Assembly: GCA_963730555.1 (NCBI GenBank)
Contig: CAVSSS010000005.1
Span: forward strand, 62,001-126,000
Length of the DNA: 64,000 nucleotides
Reading direction: 5' to 3'
Origin: Roseiarcus sp963730555
GTDB taxonomy: Bacteria > Pseudomonadota > Alphaproteobacteria > Rhizobiales > Beijerinckiaceae
The notes beneath the pieces are model-generated. The model did no database searches and was not told the origin of the DNA. It saw only the letters and a program-made list of their open reading frames with translations. Numbering within the stretch: position 1 is the first letter of the stretch; each line of letters starts with the position of its first letter. Both the position numbers and the translations under genes were made by a program. Shown piece after piece: positions 17,575-25,786 of the stretch.

Positions 17575-19116
17575 TCAGTCTGCAACGGCGGCGGCGACGG
17601 GATGAAGATAAGTCGAAAGATGCGCGTCGAGAGCCTTCATCGCCCTTTCATCCGCCGAGGCGCGCCTGAAGCCGATGAAGCCGTCGGGGCGAACCAGAAC
17701 AACGCCGCCCTCTGGTAGCCCGGCGCGGGCGGGATCGAGCCCCGCCTGGCCGCCTTCGACAACCGAGACGAGGGCGCCCCATCGCGCTCGGAAAATGTCA
17801 AGCTGCGGCCCGTCGCCGAAAACGACAAGATGGTGGGTTGCTCCCTCAAGATCGCACCAGCCGGGAAAGCGCACTCCTGCGCTGGGCTCGGCTTCGCCGG
17901 CGCCCCCGTCTATGAGAAGGCTGCCCTTATAGGAGACATCAAGCATCGAGCGCTTGCGCAAGGCTGCGAGCGCTTGGGCCGGATCCTGCGCGGCCGGGGA
18001 CAGCGACTCCCCCGCTCGGCATTTTTCGACCAGCTGCATGACAAAGGCATGGATCTCGTTCGAGACCTCGAGCACATGACGATCGGCCAGGCCACGTTCG
18101 ATCGGATATGTCGCGAGAAGCGAGGGCTTCGCCGCCCCTTGAAGCACCAAGGCAAGTTTCCACGCGATATCGGCCCCGTCCATGAGCGCCGAATTGATCC
18201 CTTCCCCGCCCATTGGGCTTGAAAGATGTCCCGCATCGCCCAACAGGAAGCGCCTGCCATCGCTCAGAAACGGCGCCACACGCTTGTGCATCTGGAAGTA
18301 GGACGTCCAACGCAAATCGGAGAGTCCAACGTCAGTTCCGATCCGCTCGTTCAGGAGCGCTGCAAGTTCCGCCATGGACGAAGCCTCGACGCGCTGATCG
18401 GCTTCGTCGCGATTGACAAAGATGAGCAATCGCCCTTCGGGCAGCGGCGCCAGCAGCACGAAACCCTTCGGCCCGATGACAACGCGACCTCGTCCGGGCG
18501 GAGCGGGCAATGTCAGTTTCACGTCCGCAACGATGAAACGCCCGCCATAAGTCTCGCCGTCCAGACGTTCCTGCATGGAATGGCGCGATACGCTGTGGCC
18601 GCCGTCCGCGCCGATCAGGTAATCGGCTCGCACGATCTCTTTCCGCCCGCCTCTGTCGAGGCTCATAGTGACGCCGTCGCCGTCCGCCCCGACTGACGTC
18701 GCCTCGACGCCAAACTCGACCTCAACCCCCTGCCCGGCCAAATGCTTGCGCAGCGCCGCCTCGGTAAACCATTGGGGCTGGCTGCACTGGAATTCGTATT
18801 TGCAGCCAAGGCCCGCCAGCTGAGTGAGGCCGATGCGCGCCTGCCCCGGGCCGAGAAGCTCGACCTCCTTGATGCGCACGCTCTCATTAAGAAACGGCTC
18901 AATCACGCCCGCCTTGTGGAGCAGTTCGAGCACCGCGGGCTGGATCGCTGTCCCGCGCGTCTCGTGATGGGGCGCAAGCCTCCGCTCGATGATCCTCGGC
19001 TTCACTCCGTGGCGGAGGAGTTCGCACGCGGCGAAAAGGCCGGCTGGACCCGCGCCGATGATCAGGACCTGGGTGTTGGACGGCCTATTGTCAGTCTGCG
19101 CGGTTTCGAGCGCCAT
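17575..19116 (-). CDS. FAD-dependent aromatic monooxygenase (PheA/TfdB family)
   Basis: The 513-residue protein has the three flavin motifs of class A hydroxylases: GAGPAGL near the N terminus, the DG motif GADGGHSVSR near residue 180, and the GD motif FLLGDAGHLSSPMGGEGINSALMDG near 290. A thioredoxin-like C-terminal domain typical of phenol and pentachlorophenol hydroxylases follows. It should hydroxylate an aromatic or polyketide-like substrate using NAD(P)H and O2. The start at 19116 is chosen because GGGGGAAG lies five to six bases upstream; an ATG at 19143 is less well supported. No ring-cleavage genes are adjacent, so the substrate is open. Confidence 0.85.
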   Translation of the reverse strand: MALETAQTDNRPSNTQVLIIGAGPAGLFAACELLRHGVKPRIIERRLAPHHETRGTAIQPAVLELLHKAGVIEPFLNESVRIKEVELLGPGQARIGLTQLAGLGCKYEFQCSQPQWFTEAALRKHLAGQGVEVEFGVEATSVGADGDGVTMSLDRGGRKEIVRADYLIGADGGHSVSRHSMQERLDGETYGGRFIVADVKLTLPAPPGRGRVVIGPKGFVLLAPLPEGRLLIFVNRDEADQRVEASSMAELAALLNERIGTDVGLSDLRWTSYFQMHKRVAPFLSDGRRFLLGDAGHLSSPMGGEGINSALMDGADIAWKLALVLQGAAKPSLLATYPIERGLADRHVLEVSNEIHAFVMQLVEKCRAGESLSPAAQDPAQALAALRKRSMLDVSYKGSLLIDGGAGEAEPSAGVRFPGWCDLEGATHHLVVFGDGPQLDIFRARWGALVSVVEGGQAGLDPARAGLPEGGVVLVRPDGFIGFRRASADERAMKALDAHLSTYLHPVAAAVAD

Positions 19117-19609
19117 TCCGGCTTCCCCCCAAAGGCTCCGCAATATACCGACCCGCTGTGCGGCTTCGCAACGAACCTCCGACGTAAAATCGCCCGCCAG
19201 GAACCGCTCGCGCTGGCGAGCAGGAGAGATGTAAAAGCGCCCCCCAAGGTGGCTCTGGGATTAGGCAGACGCCACCGATCGGCTGCACCTCCACAATTCC
19301 CGCATCTCGCGCCAGCCGGACAGACTTCAAACGGCGGCGGCGCGCGACAGCGAGGCCGGCATCACGGGATCCGGGCCCGTGGCGCACCACGATGGTGGTC
19401 CTTTCCCAATAAGACGCGTCACTATACAAAGATTTGCTGCCGTAATTCAATCAATCAATATAATAATATCTGTTAATTATATGATATTATTGTATTATCC
19501 TTGCAGACGAGATGCTTAAGTATTTGTTCGCAATCGCGCGGAGTTGCGCAAAATAGCACTTAAGCCTCTGAAATGACAGAGTCGCGCGCACTTGTGCTCG
19601 CCTCGTTGA
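19117..19609. other. Intergenic region with an AT-rich hairpin
   Basis: About 490 bases without a credible gene. Bases 19462-19470 (AATAATATC) and 19483-19491 (GATATTATT) form a perfect nine-base inverted repeat with a 12-base loop in a strongly AT-rich patch. It could be a terminator-like structure, a regulator site or the scar of a small element. Confidence 0.4.
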
Positions 19610-21190
19610 TCAGGCCCGCCACGGGAAAGTCCAGGTCTCGGTCAAGGCCTTAGCCCCGGCGCGCAGAAAGACACGGAGGTCCGTGCTCTGGCCCGGATCT
19701 ACGCTGACATCGACGCCTGCGCGAAAACCTCGGATATGGGCGTTGGGGGTGAGGAACGTGCGCACGATTCGTCCAGTCGACGCTGTTGCAACCGTCTCAA
19801 CGAGAGAGGGGTCGCTCATGTAGTAAGACAAGTCGCCGCCGGAAAAATCGATGAGGAATCGCGTAGTCCCGGGAGGCGGCCGCGGATCCGGGGATCCCAA
19901 TGCGCGCGCGGCGACGCGGAACGTCCCCACGGTTCGGCCATTTGGCGTCAGGCTCTGGTCCATCGACAACGCGGTGATGCGATAGCCGAAGACAAGCGGC
20001 TTGCCGACCTCGAGCCCCTGCTTCGGCGCCCAGGCGACGACGATGTTGTCGTTGGTCTCGTCGCTGGTGGGCAATTCGACCAGCTCGATCCCACCCTCGC
20101 CCCAACCCTCGTGCGGCTCGATCCAGTAGCTCGGCCTGAGTTCGTAAGCGAGATCGAGATCCTCGTAATCGCTGAAATTGCGGTCGCGCTGCAGAAGCCC
20201 AAATCCGCGCGGATTGGCGTCTTGAAAGACCGAGACCCTGAGAGGGTTTGGGTTGCTCAGAGGCCGCCAGATCCATTCGCCCGCGCCCGTGTGCATAAGA
20301 AGACCGTCGGAATCGTGCAACTCGCCGCGAAAGTCGTCGGCGTATCGCCGGTCAGCCTTGCCGACATAATACATCGACGACAGGGGCGCGAGACCGAGCG
20401 CAGGCGTCGCCTTGCGCGCGAACAGAGTGACATTGATGTCGATAAAGGTCTCCTGGCCGGGGTTCAGATCGAAGCGGAAAGCGCCAGTCGCCGATTCGCC
20501 GTCTAGCAGCGCGTAGATGACGGTGTGCTCCGCCGTCGCGTCCGGCGTCTCGATCCAGAACTCGCGAAAGAATGGGAACTCCTCGTTGAGGCGGGGAGGC
20601 GCGCCGATGACAAGGCCCCGCGCCGACAGGCCGTAGCGCTGTCCGCGGCCGAGGAAGCGGAAGTAGCTCGCGCCGAGAAACGCGATCACTTCGTCCCAGA
20701 TATGTGGCGCATTGATCGGAAAACGCAGCCGAAAGCCGGCAAAACCGAGGTTGATCGGCAGCGGTCCTAGCTTGGCGCCGCCGTAGTCAAACAGATTGGC
20801 GGCGTAAGGGATTGGCGCCGGGATGCCGTCTCGCAGGACATTGACGACCACCGGACGCTTGTACAGGTGTCCGAGATGGAACAGCTCCAGGCGAAAATTG
20901 GCCCCGTCCTGGCCGAGCAGAGGCTTCTCGGACTTGAAGCGAATGTCGCGCCAGCCGTCGAAATCGAGGGTCGCCAGGCCGTCGGGCAGCGGCGGTATCG
21001 CGCTGTCGAAGGGCGCAGCGGCAAGATCCTGTGCCCGCTTCACAACGTCCTGGTAGCCGAATGACGCAGGCGTGGGCGTGGCGGCCGGCGGCGGCGCGTC
21101 GGTCTGCTGCGCGGCGGCAGGGGCCGCCAGACGCGCGCCCGAGGCGGCCACGACGCCCACGAGCAGCGCGCGGCGAGACAGATCAAGCAT
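19610..21190 (-). CDS. Periplasmic glucan biosynthesis protein, OpgG/OpgD (MdoG) family
   Basis: About 526 residues from the ATG at 21190. The N terminus MLDLSRRALLVGVVAASGARLAA carries a twin-arginine-like signal, as in OpgD, and cleavage is expected after the alanine-rich stretch. The body shows MdoG-family features (FGYQDVVKRAQDLAAAPF, FRFLGRGQRYGLSARGLVIG, EFPFFREFWIETP, and a C-terminal Ig-like domain). The family shapes osmoregulated periplasmic glucans. A longer frame to 21277 would add an unlikely leader overlapping the next gene. No opgH is in view, so whether it acts as G or D is undecided. Confidence 0.85.
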   Translation of the reverse strand: MLDLSRRALLVGVVAASGARLAAPAAAQQTDAPPPAATPTPASFGYQDVVKRAQDLAAAPFDSAIPPLPDGLATLDFDGWRDIRFKSEKPLLGQDGANFRLELFHLGHLYKRPVVVNVLRDGIPAPIPYAANLFDYGGAKLGPLPINLGFAGFRLRFPINAPHIWDEVIAFLGASYFRFLGRGQRYGLSARGLVIGAPPRLNEEFPFFREFWIETPDATAEHTVIYALLDGESATGAFRFDLNPGQETFIDINVTLFARKATPALGLAPLSSMYYVGKADRRYADDFRGELHDSDGLLMHTGAGEWIWRPLSNPNPLRVSVFQDANPRGFGLLQRDRNFSDYEDLDLAYELRPSYWIEPHEGWGEGGIELVELPTSDETNDNIVVAWAPKQGLEVGKPLVFGYRITALSMDQSLTPNGRTVGTFRVAARALGSPDPRPPPGTTRFLIDFSGGDLSYYMSDPSLVETVATASTGRIVRTFLTPNAHIRGFRAGVDVSVDPGQSTDLRVFLRAGAKALTETWTFPWRA

Positions 21191-21270
21191 GTGCGTCATA
21201 CAGGCTAGGAGATCAGGCTGGGTGCTCCGCGACCTTGGGCCAAGGCGAGACGCCGGCAGCCCCGGTCCGG

Positions 21271-21897
21271 TCACCATGGGGCTAACGGGCCGCCGCCGCT
21301 ATTGGTGTTCGTATGCACGATCGCTTCGAGCCCCATGCTGAAGTTCGAGGTGATGCGATAGTTGACGCCGACGCCGAACGTACCGACGGCCTGGACCGCA
21401 CCGGGGCCGGAGAATACGGAGTTGACAGCATCGCTTGCGTTGAAAGCGCCGCTGCTGAACCGGGTCGAACGAACGAAATCGACCCCGGTGATCACGTATG
21501 GCGTCACCGCGCCGAAATTGTACCCGACAATCGTCGAGCCGCCGGCAAAGGCGCCGCCGGTGAACTGTGAGAATCCGGGGCTCGTTTGGAGATAGGGCAT
21601 ATAACCCGTGGAGGCCTGCACCCCCAGCATGATTCCGTTGTCGAAGACGTGTTCATAATTGAGGTCGGTCTCGCCCCCCACGCCGCCCTTGATCCCCTTA
21701 CCGCCCCACACGGAGATCCCTGCTCCGACCGAAAGACCCGCCCAATAATCGGGCGCGGCATCGGCCGCGCCGGGGCCGAGCGCAGGATAATTCGACGGAG
21801 CGGTCGGCAAATCAGCGGCGACAACCGGCGCGGCCTGCAGGCAAGCCGCGGCCGCACAGACCGAAGCGGCGGAAAGACAAGCGATAACGAAGCGCAT
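21271..21897 (-). CDS. Outer-membrane beta-barrel protein
   Basis: About 208 residues from ATG 21897. It has a Sec signal (MRFVIACLSAASVCAAAACL, then APVVAADLP) followed by alternating amphipathic strands such as YWAGLSVGAGISVWGG, FDNGIMLGVQASTGYMP and TPYVITGVDFV. The barrel pattern with a conserved aromatic near the C terminus (PLAPW) resembles the Rhizobiales Omp25/31-type family, though the C-terminal residue is Trp rather than the usual Phe. The longer frame to 22017 adds a non-protein-like stretch. It probably sits in the outer membrane as a structural protein or small porin. Confidence 0.7.
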   Translation of the reverse strand: MRFVIACLSAASVCAAAACLQAAPVVAADLPTAPSNYPALGPGAADAAPDYWAGLSVGAGISVWGGKGIKGGVGGETDLNYEHVFDNGIMLGVQASTGYMPYLQTSPGFSQFTGGAFAGGSTIVGYNFGAVTPYVITGVDFVRSTRFSSGAFNASDAVNSVFSGPGAVQAVGTFGVGVNYRITSNFSMGLEAIVHTNTNSGGGPLAPW

Positions 21898-22055
21898 GAT
21901 ATCTGTCTTTATCACAAAATCACCGCGCGAAGCATTGCGGTTTCGAGTACGGCATATTGATGGCGAAAAGCGCGCGTCGAGACTACGCCAGACGGGCTGG
22001 ACAAGGCGCAGCGCCAACGCCTATAAGCGCGCGCCGCGTCTCGACGGCGCGAAGC

Positions 22056-22131
22056 GCCCAGGTAGCTCAGTTGGTAGAGCACGTGACTGAAAATCACGGT
22101 GTCGGTGGTTCGATTCCGCCCCTGGGCACCA
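22056..22131 (+). tRNA. tRNA-Phe(GAA), island integration site
   Basis: A complete cloverleaf: acceptor GCCCAGG with CCTGGGC, D-arm GCTC/GAGC, anticodon stem CGTGA/TCACG with loop CTGAAAA (anticodon GAA), T-arm GGTGG-TTCGATT-CCGCC, and an encoded CCA. Its 3' half from 22084 onward is duplicated exactly at 25787-25836, marking it as the attachment site of the element downstream. The tRNA remains intact. Confidence 0.95.
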
Positions 22132-22133
22132 TT
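22084..22133 (+). repeat. attL: 50-bp tRNA-Phe 3' repeat
   Basis: Left copy, forming the 3' half of the functional tRNA-Phe. It is identical to 25787-25836 over 50 bases. The match ends at the base before TGACTGAAAA on the left and after CACCATT on the right. Confidence 0.9.
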
Positions 22134-22177
22134 TGTTTTCAATAACTTATGGCAGATAGTTCAAGCAGTGCACTATA

Positions 22178-22200
22178 GAGTTTGACAAATAAGTTTGACA
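22178..22200 (+). repeat. Arm-site-like repeats near attL
   Basis: GAGTTTGACAA (22178-22188) and AAGTTTGACA (22191-22200) lie in tandem 45 bases inside attL. The first recurs exactly at 25735-25745 near attR. Placement is typical of tyrosine-integrase arm sites; binding is inference. Confidence 0.5.
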
Positions 22201-22309
22201 GAGCACGTGACTCATCGGCGCTCATATCAACCTCCCCTCGACGACGGCCACGGACCCCTCGGCCGCCAAGGATTTCTTGATCAGGGATTTTGCTCCGGCT
22301 AAGTGGAGT

Positions 22310-23605
22310 ATGGCCAGTCCCGATTCGTACCGGACGCTGATATCCGCAGACATCGCTGCCTGCATTTCTAAAATGGGCTGCCAGCCGATCCTGTTCATCG
22401 GGTCCGGCCTATCGAGGCGCTACTTCTCTGGCCCGAGTTGGGAGGAGCTTCTCGCCTTTCTCGCGAAGCAATGTCCGCTCATCGACAAGGATTACGCCTA
22501 CTACAAGCAAACGCTCGTATCGCCGCTTGCCATTGGTCGGGAGTTCGCACGGCTGTACCAAGAGTGGGCGTGGGGAAAGGGGCGCAGTCAATTTCCAGCT
22601 GACATGTTCCAGAGCAATGTTCAGCCGGACGCCTACATAAAACTCAAAATCGCTGAACACCTCGCGGGGATCACCCCCAAAGAGATCCTTGCGATTGACG
22701 CGGCATTCAAGGACGAGATCGCCGCCCTACTCTCAATCCGACCCCACGCCATTATCACCACCAATTACGATCAGCTTCTCGAAGTTCTCTTCCCCGAATA
22801 TCAGCCGATCATCGGCCAAAAGGTGATCTCTGGATCGACCGTCCTTTATGGCGAGCTTTTCAAAATTCACGGCTGCGTCTCGGACCCCAACAGTCTGGTC
22901 TTCACGCAGCAGGACTACGACCAGTTCATCAAGAAGAAGAAGTACCTGAGCGCCAAGCTGGTCACCTATTTCAGCGAGCATCCACTCCTGTTCGTCGGCT
23001 ACAGCGCCACCAACTCAAACATCAGAGCTATCCTCTCGGACATCGATGAGATCCTCCTGTCCGAGACCGACGGCGTCATACCGAACGTCTACATTTTGGA
23101 GTGGAACAAAGCCGCCGGTGCCAAGGCTCCGGCGCAAGAACGGCTCATAGAGATCGAGGGCGCTAAGTCCGTCCGCGTCAAAGCAATCGAGGCGGACGAC
23201 TTCAAGTGGGTTTTCGACGCGTTCAGTTGCGGCCAGCCGCTCAACAGCATCAGCCCAAAGGTACTTCGTACCTTACTCCACCGCTCATACGACCTTGTGC
23301 GCCACGATATTCCTCGCCAGCGCGTGGACGCCGATTTTCAAATGCTCGAACATGCGGTCCAATCTGGAGCGGACTTCGCCAAACTATTCGGTATCACCAC
23401 CGTAAGCGATCCGTCCGCTTCCAACGCGAATTATCCCCACACAATTACGATGCTTGCTGAACATCTTTTTGGACCAGATACCAACTGGAACCAGGTTAAC
23501 GTGATGATTTCAAAACTTAAGAAGGAGCACGGGGTCGATATCAAGACTTCTGATAACCGCTATCATATAACGACAAAAACGGGCAAGAAGTCCTCGAACT
23601 CATAA
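22310..23605 (+). CDS. SIR2-like NAD-hydrolase-type protein, candidate defence effector
   Basis: About 431 residues from ATG 22310; a TTG at 22277 would add 11. The first 270 residues show SIR2-fold landmarks: ILFIGSGLSRRYF (NAD-binding loop, GSG at about 31-33), AIITTNYDQLLE (the N-x-D motif, about 150-154), KIHGCVSDPNSLVF (the catalytic-type His, about 187) and LLFVGYSATNSNIR (about 229). Bacterial SIR2-like proteins of this kind act in anti-phage systems (Thoeris, DSR, SIR2-HerA) by depleting NAD. The last 120 residues do not resemble SLOG and end in a compact region (NWNQVNVMISKLKKEHGVD) that looks wHTH-like. It is the first gene inside the tRNA-Phe island. Confidence 0.8.
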   Translation: MASPDSYRTLISADIAACISKMGCQPILFIGSGLSRRYFSGPSWEELLAFLAKQCPLIDKDYAYYKQTLVSPLAIGREFARLYQEWAWGKGRSQFPADMFQSNVQPDAYIKLKIAEHLAGITPKEILAIDAAFKDEIAALLSIRPHAIITTNYDQLLEVLFPEYQPIIGQKVISGSTVLYGELFKIHGCVSDPNSLVFTQQDYDQFIKKKKYLSAKLVTYFSEHPLLFVGYSATNSNIRAILSDIDEILLSETDGVIPNVYILEWNKAAGAKAPAQERLIEIEGAKSVRVKAIEADDFKWVFDAFSCGQPLNSISPKVLRTLLHRSYDLVRHDIPRQRVDADFQMLEHAVQSGADFAKLFGITTVSDPSASNANYPHTITMLAEHLFGPDTNWNQVNVMISKLKKEHGVDIKTSDNRYHITTKTGKKSSNS

Positions 23606-23685
23606 ATATTCAGATAGCCTACTCATTCTGCTTCAGAAGATGAAGGACCGTAAGCCTTACGACTTTAAACCCTGAGACGATCTCG

Positions 23686-23717
23686 CGCTGGCTGTTTCAC
23701 GGCATAAAAAGCCAGCG
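23686..23717. terminator. Hairpin between convergent island genes
   Basis: CGCTGGCT (23686-23693) and AGCCAGCG (23710-23717) form a perfect eight-base stem with a 16-base A-rich loop, between the SIR2-like gene and the convergent minus-strand gene. It lacks a long T-run, so it may be a weak bidirectional terminator. Confidence 0.45.
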
Positions 23718-23727
23718 GTTACCGGTT

Positions 23728-24702
23728 TCATTGTTCACTTTGTCTATCAAGCCATTCCTGCACCTCTGAACCTGACCACATTTTTCGTAACATAGTTGGA
23801 AACTTGAGCCTCACCGGTTTCATTGGGACTTGTGACCTCACGGCAAGTTTTAAGGAGGAAACCGCGTCTCCAATGTCTTCCAATGCTTGCTCGAAACCAA
23901 ACATGTTGCTCCATTGTGGCGATCTGCCCGTCACAAGATAATATGCTTGGCTAAGCGCCTCCTCCGCGCCATCACGCTCTTCGATTAACTTAAGACACTC
24001 TCGCTCATGTTCTTCATACGGAATCTGATCGGCGGCAGCCGCATTAACGGAAAGGAGTTTAGAGTCGAGCGCCGATAGAATTTTCTCCACTGCAACCTTT
24101 TGGATTTCCTCGAATTCGTCCGCACCGCACGTTATACATTTCCGGGGAAATGGGGTCATATTCCCGTACACATGATTGTGCGTTTCTTTGGCTTCTTCGG
24201 GAACCCTCAGAGCGGGCTTTATACGCGAACCCGTATATTCGTCATTTATACGCGATTGCGTATAATCATCTCTGGATTTGCCCGAGGCATCCAAAAGCAC
24301 CGCCGAATTACGATTGAAAAGCATCATAGCGAAATTGCCAATGTCCACCGGATCGCCCTTATCGACATGCTTGCGTAGGCAGTCCGACAGGAACGCCACG
24401 GTGCATTCACTCGGATTACTCCATCCACCACGACCTTGTTCGCGCTTTTGAGCCATTTTTCGTTTCATGGCCGCTGCAAATTTATCGATGGCTGTGTCAT
24501 CGGGGTGATACGCCCCCGGTTCAGTGACGCGCTGTGGCGCTGGTTCAGTGCGGAGAAGGCCGTGTTGGGCGATAACATCTTTCAATATCGGCGCAGCATC
24601 GTACATTATTGTGCTGCCGTGTTCATGCTCCACGCGCTTGGCGAGTTCTGCACACAGCGCCTCAACATCAACTGCCTGCCCTACCGTACATAAATCCTGC
24701 AT
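23728..24702 (-). CDS. Phage-type hypothetical protein
   Basis: The 324-residue protein contains KFAAAMKRKMAQKREQGRGG followed by CTVAFLSDCLRKHVDKGDPVDIGNFAMML. I recognise this block (FAAAM...GRGGW...LLREHVEKGDPVDVANFAMM) as frequent in phage and prophage hypothetical proteins. One CxxC pair (CITCGADEF) follows, then a helical C-terminal half ending EWLDRQSEQ. No enzyme motif is visible. The gene is divergent from the SLATT-like gene and convergent with the SIR2-like gene. It could be a phage remnant, a regulator or a third partner of the putative system. Confidence 0.6.
   Translation of the reverse strand: MQDLCTVGQAVDVEALCAELAKRVEHEHGSTIMYDAAPILKDVIAQHGLLRTEPAPQRVTEPGAYHPDDTAIDKFAAAMKRKMAQKREQGRGGWSNPSECTVAFLSDCLRKHVDKGDPVDIGNFAMMLFNRNSAVLLDASGKSRDDYTQSRINDEYTGSRIKPALRVPEEAKETHNHVYGNMTPFPRKCITCGADEFEEIQKVAVEKILSALDSKLLSVNAAAADQIPYEEHERECLKLIEERDGAEEALSQAYYLVTGRSPQWSNMFGFEQALEDIGDAVSSLKLAVRSQVPMKPVRLKFPTMLRKMWSGSEVQEWLDRQSEQ
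24218..24262. repeat. Palindromes with GCGTATAA half-sites inside the phage-type gene
   Basis: TTATACGC-GATT-GCGTATAA is a perfect palindrome near 24243-24262. A degenerate copy, TTTATACGCGAACCCGTATA, lies about 25 bases to its left. In the protein they encode the repeated tetrapeptides YTQS and YTGS. They may be operator-like sites or just a coding duplication. Confidence 0.4.
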
Positions 24703-24750
24703 TCTCCCTTAAGCTTCCCCGCCCGTCCGAGCGCCGGTGTTGTGTCTAAA

Positions 24751-24779
24751 TTGACAATACCGGCAATAGGCAATCTAGT
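24751..24779 (+). promoter_or_regulatory. Possible promoter of the SLATT-like gene
   Basis: In the divergent intergenic region TTGACA (24751-24756) is followed after 17 bases by TCTAGT (24774-24779), a good -35 and a weak -10. A GGCAATA/GGCAATC tandem heptamer lies in the spacer and could bind a regulator. The transcript would run into the SLATT-like gene. Confidence 0.3.
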
Positions 24780-24934
24780 ACATAGTCGTTTTGGTAATTG
24801 TATTTCGTTTTTCGGACGCCTGCCCGTCGTAAGAGCAAAGACTGTCGCTTGCTGCTGCATTTTGCTGACCCGCTTATGGCAAGCGACAGCGTAATGATGT
24901 AGGTTGCACCGCCTTGAAGGTCGCAACAGCCCCT

Positions 24935-25645
24935 ATGCCGAAAAGCGCGCAAGATATGGAACCGCAACCTACTCAGCCCATCGGTTTGCGCGTGGCCGGT
25001 ACTCCGCCTATCCCGCCCATTGATATCGAAAAGGAGAAGCAACAACTTTTACGAGAAATCAAAACCACTAAGGGTTCGCGCTTCAACGCGGCGCAGCGGT
25101 TGGGACGCCGCGATAAACTGCTCAATCGTATGATCGCGTTCATATCAGGATGCGTTATCATCGTTACGCTTCTGCCGGTCTATTTCCCGGTCGGCACAAC
25201 AGCCACAAGCGCGGTCAGCTTTTTCACAATCGCGTTCTCAATCTTCATCCTCGCTATGTCGCTTATCCAGTACTCGAACTCCGATCCAGTTCGTGCCGAA
25301 CAGCATCATCGCTGCGGTTTGGAATTGAACAGTCTGCGACGCGAATTACGAAGTACGCATGTAACGACGGAGGAGCAGCTACTTCCCTTCGCACGCCGAC
25401 TTGACGAGATTTTGGGTAAGTATTCCATCAATCATGAGGGTATCGATTTCGAGCGGTACAAGCGCGAGCACCCGGACGAATATCCGGATACTGTTCGTGC
25501 AAAGGCCGAGAGCGATGCTCCCGTAGAGAGATGGGTGCGCGTCGCGGGCGTGCTGGCTGCCACAGCTACAGGGATTATAACAGCGGTCTCAGCATCATCT
25601 CTGCTTCCCACAATTGTCGCGTATGTCCGCTCAATTATGAGGTGA
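24935..25645 (+). CDS. SLATT-like two-TM membrane protein, candidate effector
   Basis: About 236 residues from ATG 24935 (start uncertain; TTG 24914 and ATG 24956 are alternatives, none with a good ribosome-binding site). After a proline-rich leader comes KGSRFNAAQRLGRRDKLLN, two adjacent hydrophobic helices (about 66-85 and 92-112) and AMSLIQYSNSDPVRAEQHH then RCGLELNSLRREL. This order matches the SLATT domain, a pore-forming-type effector linked to CD-NTase/CBASS and SLOG systems. A further hydrophobic helix lies at the C terminus (about 200-232). No nucleotidyltransferase or SLOG gene is present in the island, which is unusual for SLATT loci. Confidence 0.65.
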   Translation: MPKSAQDMEPQPTQPIGLRVAGTPPIPPIDIEKEKQQLLREIKTTKGSRFNAAQRLGRRDKLLNRMIAFISGCVIIVTLLPVYFPVGTTATSAVSFFTIAFSIFILAMSLIQYSNSDPVRAEQHHRCGLELNSLRRELRSTHVTTEEQLLPFARRLDEILGKYSINHEGIDFERYKREHPDEYPDTVRAKAESDAPVERWVRVAGVLAATATGIITAVSASSLLPTIVAYVRSIMR

Positions 25646-25694
25646 AAGCAGCAGGTTCGGTTTCATGTTTATGGCTTAAAATCGCGCGTTCCAC

Positions 25695-25745
25695 GGTTTG
25701 ACAAAATCCGCCTATCCCACTGACCTCTATTAGCGAGTTTGACAA
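25695..25745 (+). repeat. Arm-site-like repeats near attR
   Basis: GGTTTGACAAA (25695-25705) and GAGTTTGACAA (25735-25745). The second is identical to 22178-22188 near attL. Both lie within about 90 bases inside attR. Confidence 0.45.
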
Positions 25746-25786
25746 CTTTTTCCGAGCTAAGTGTCTGATTCTACTGCATTAAAAAC

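Noticed and set aside
22148..22270. Integrase fragment next to attL
   Set aside because: Checked both strands for tyrosine-recombinase motifs; none found, only the short TTTGACA repeats.
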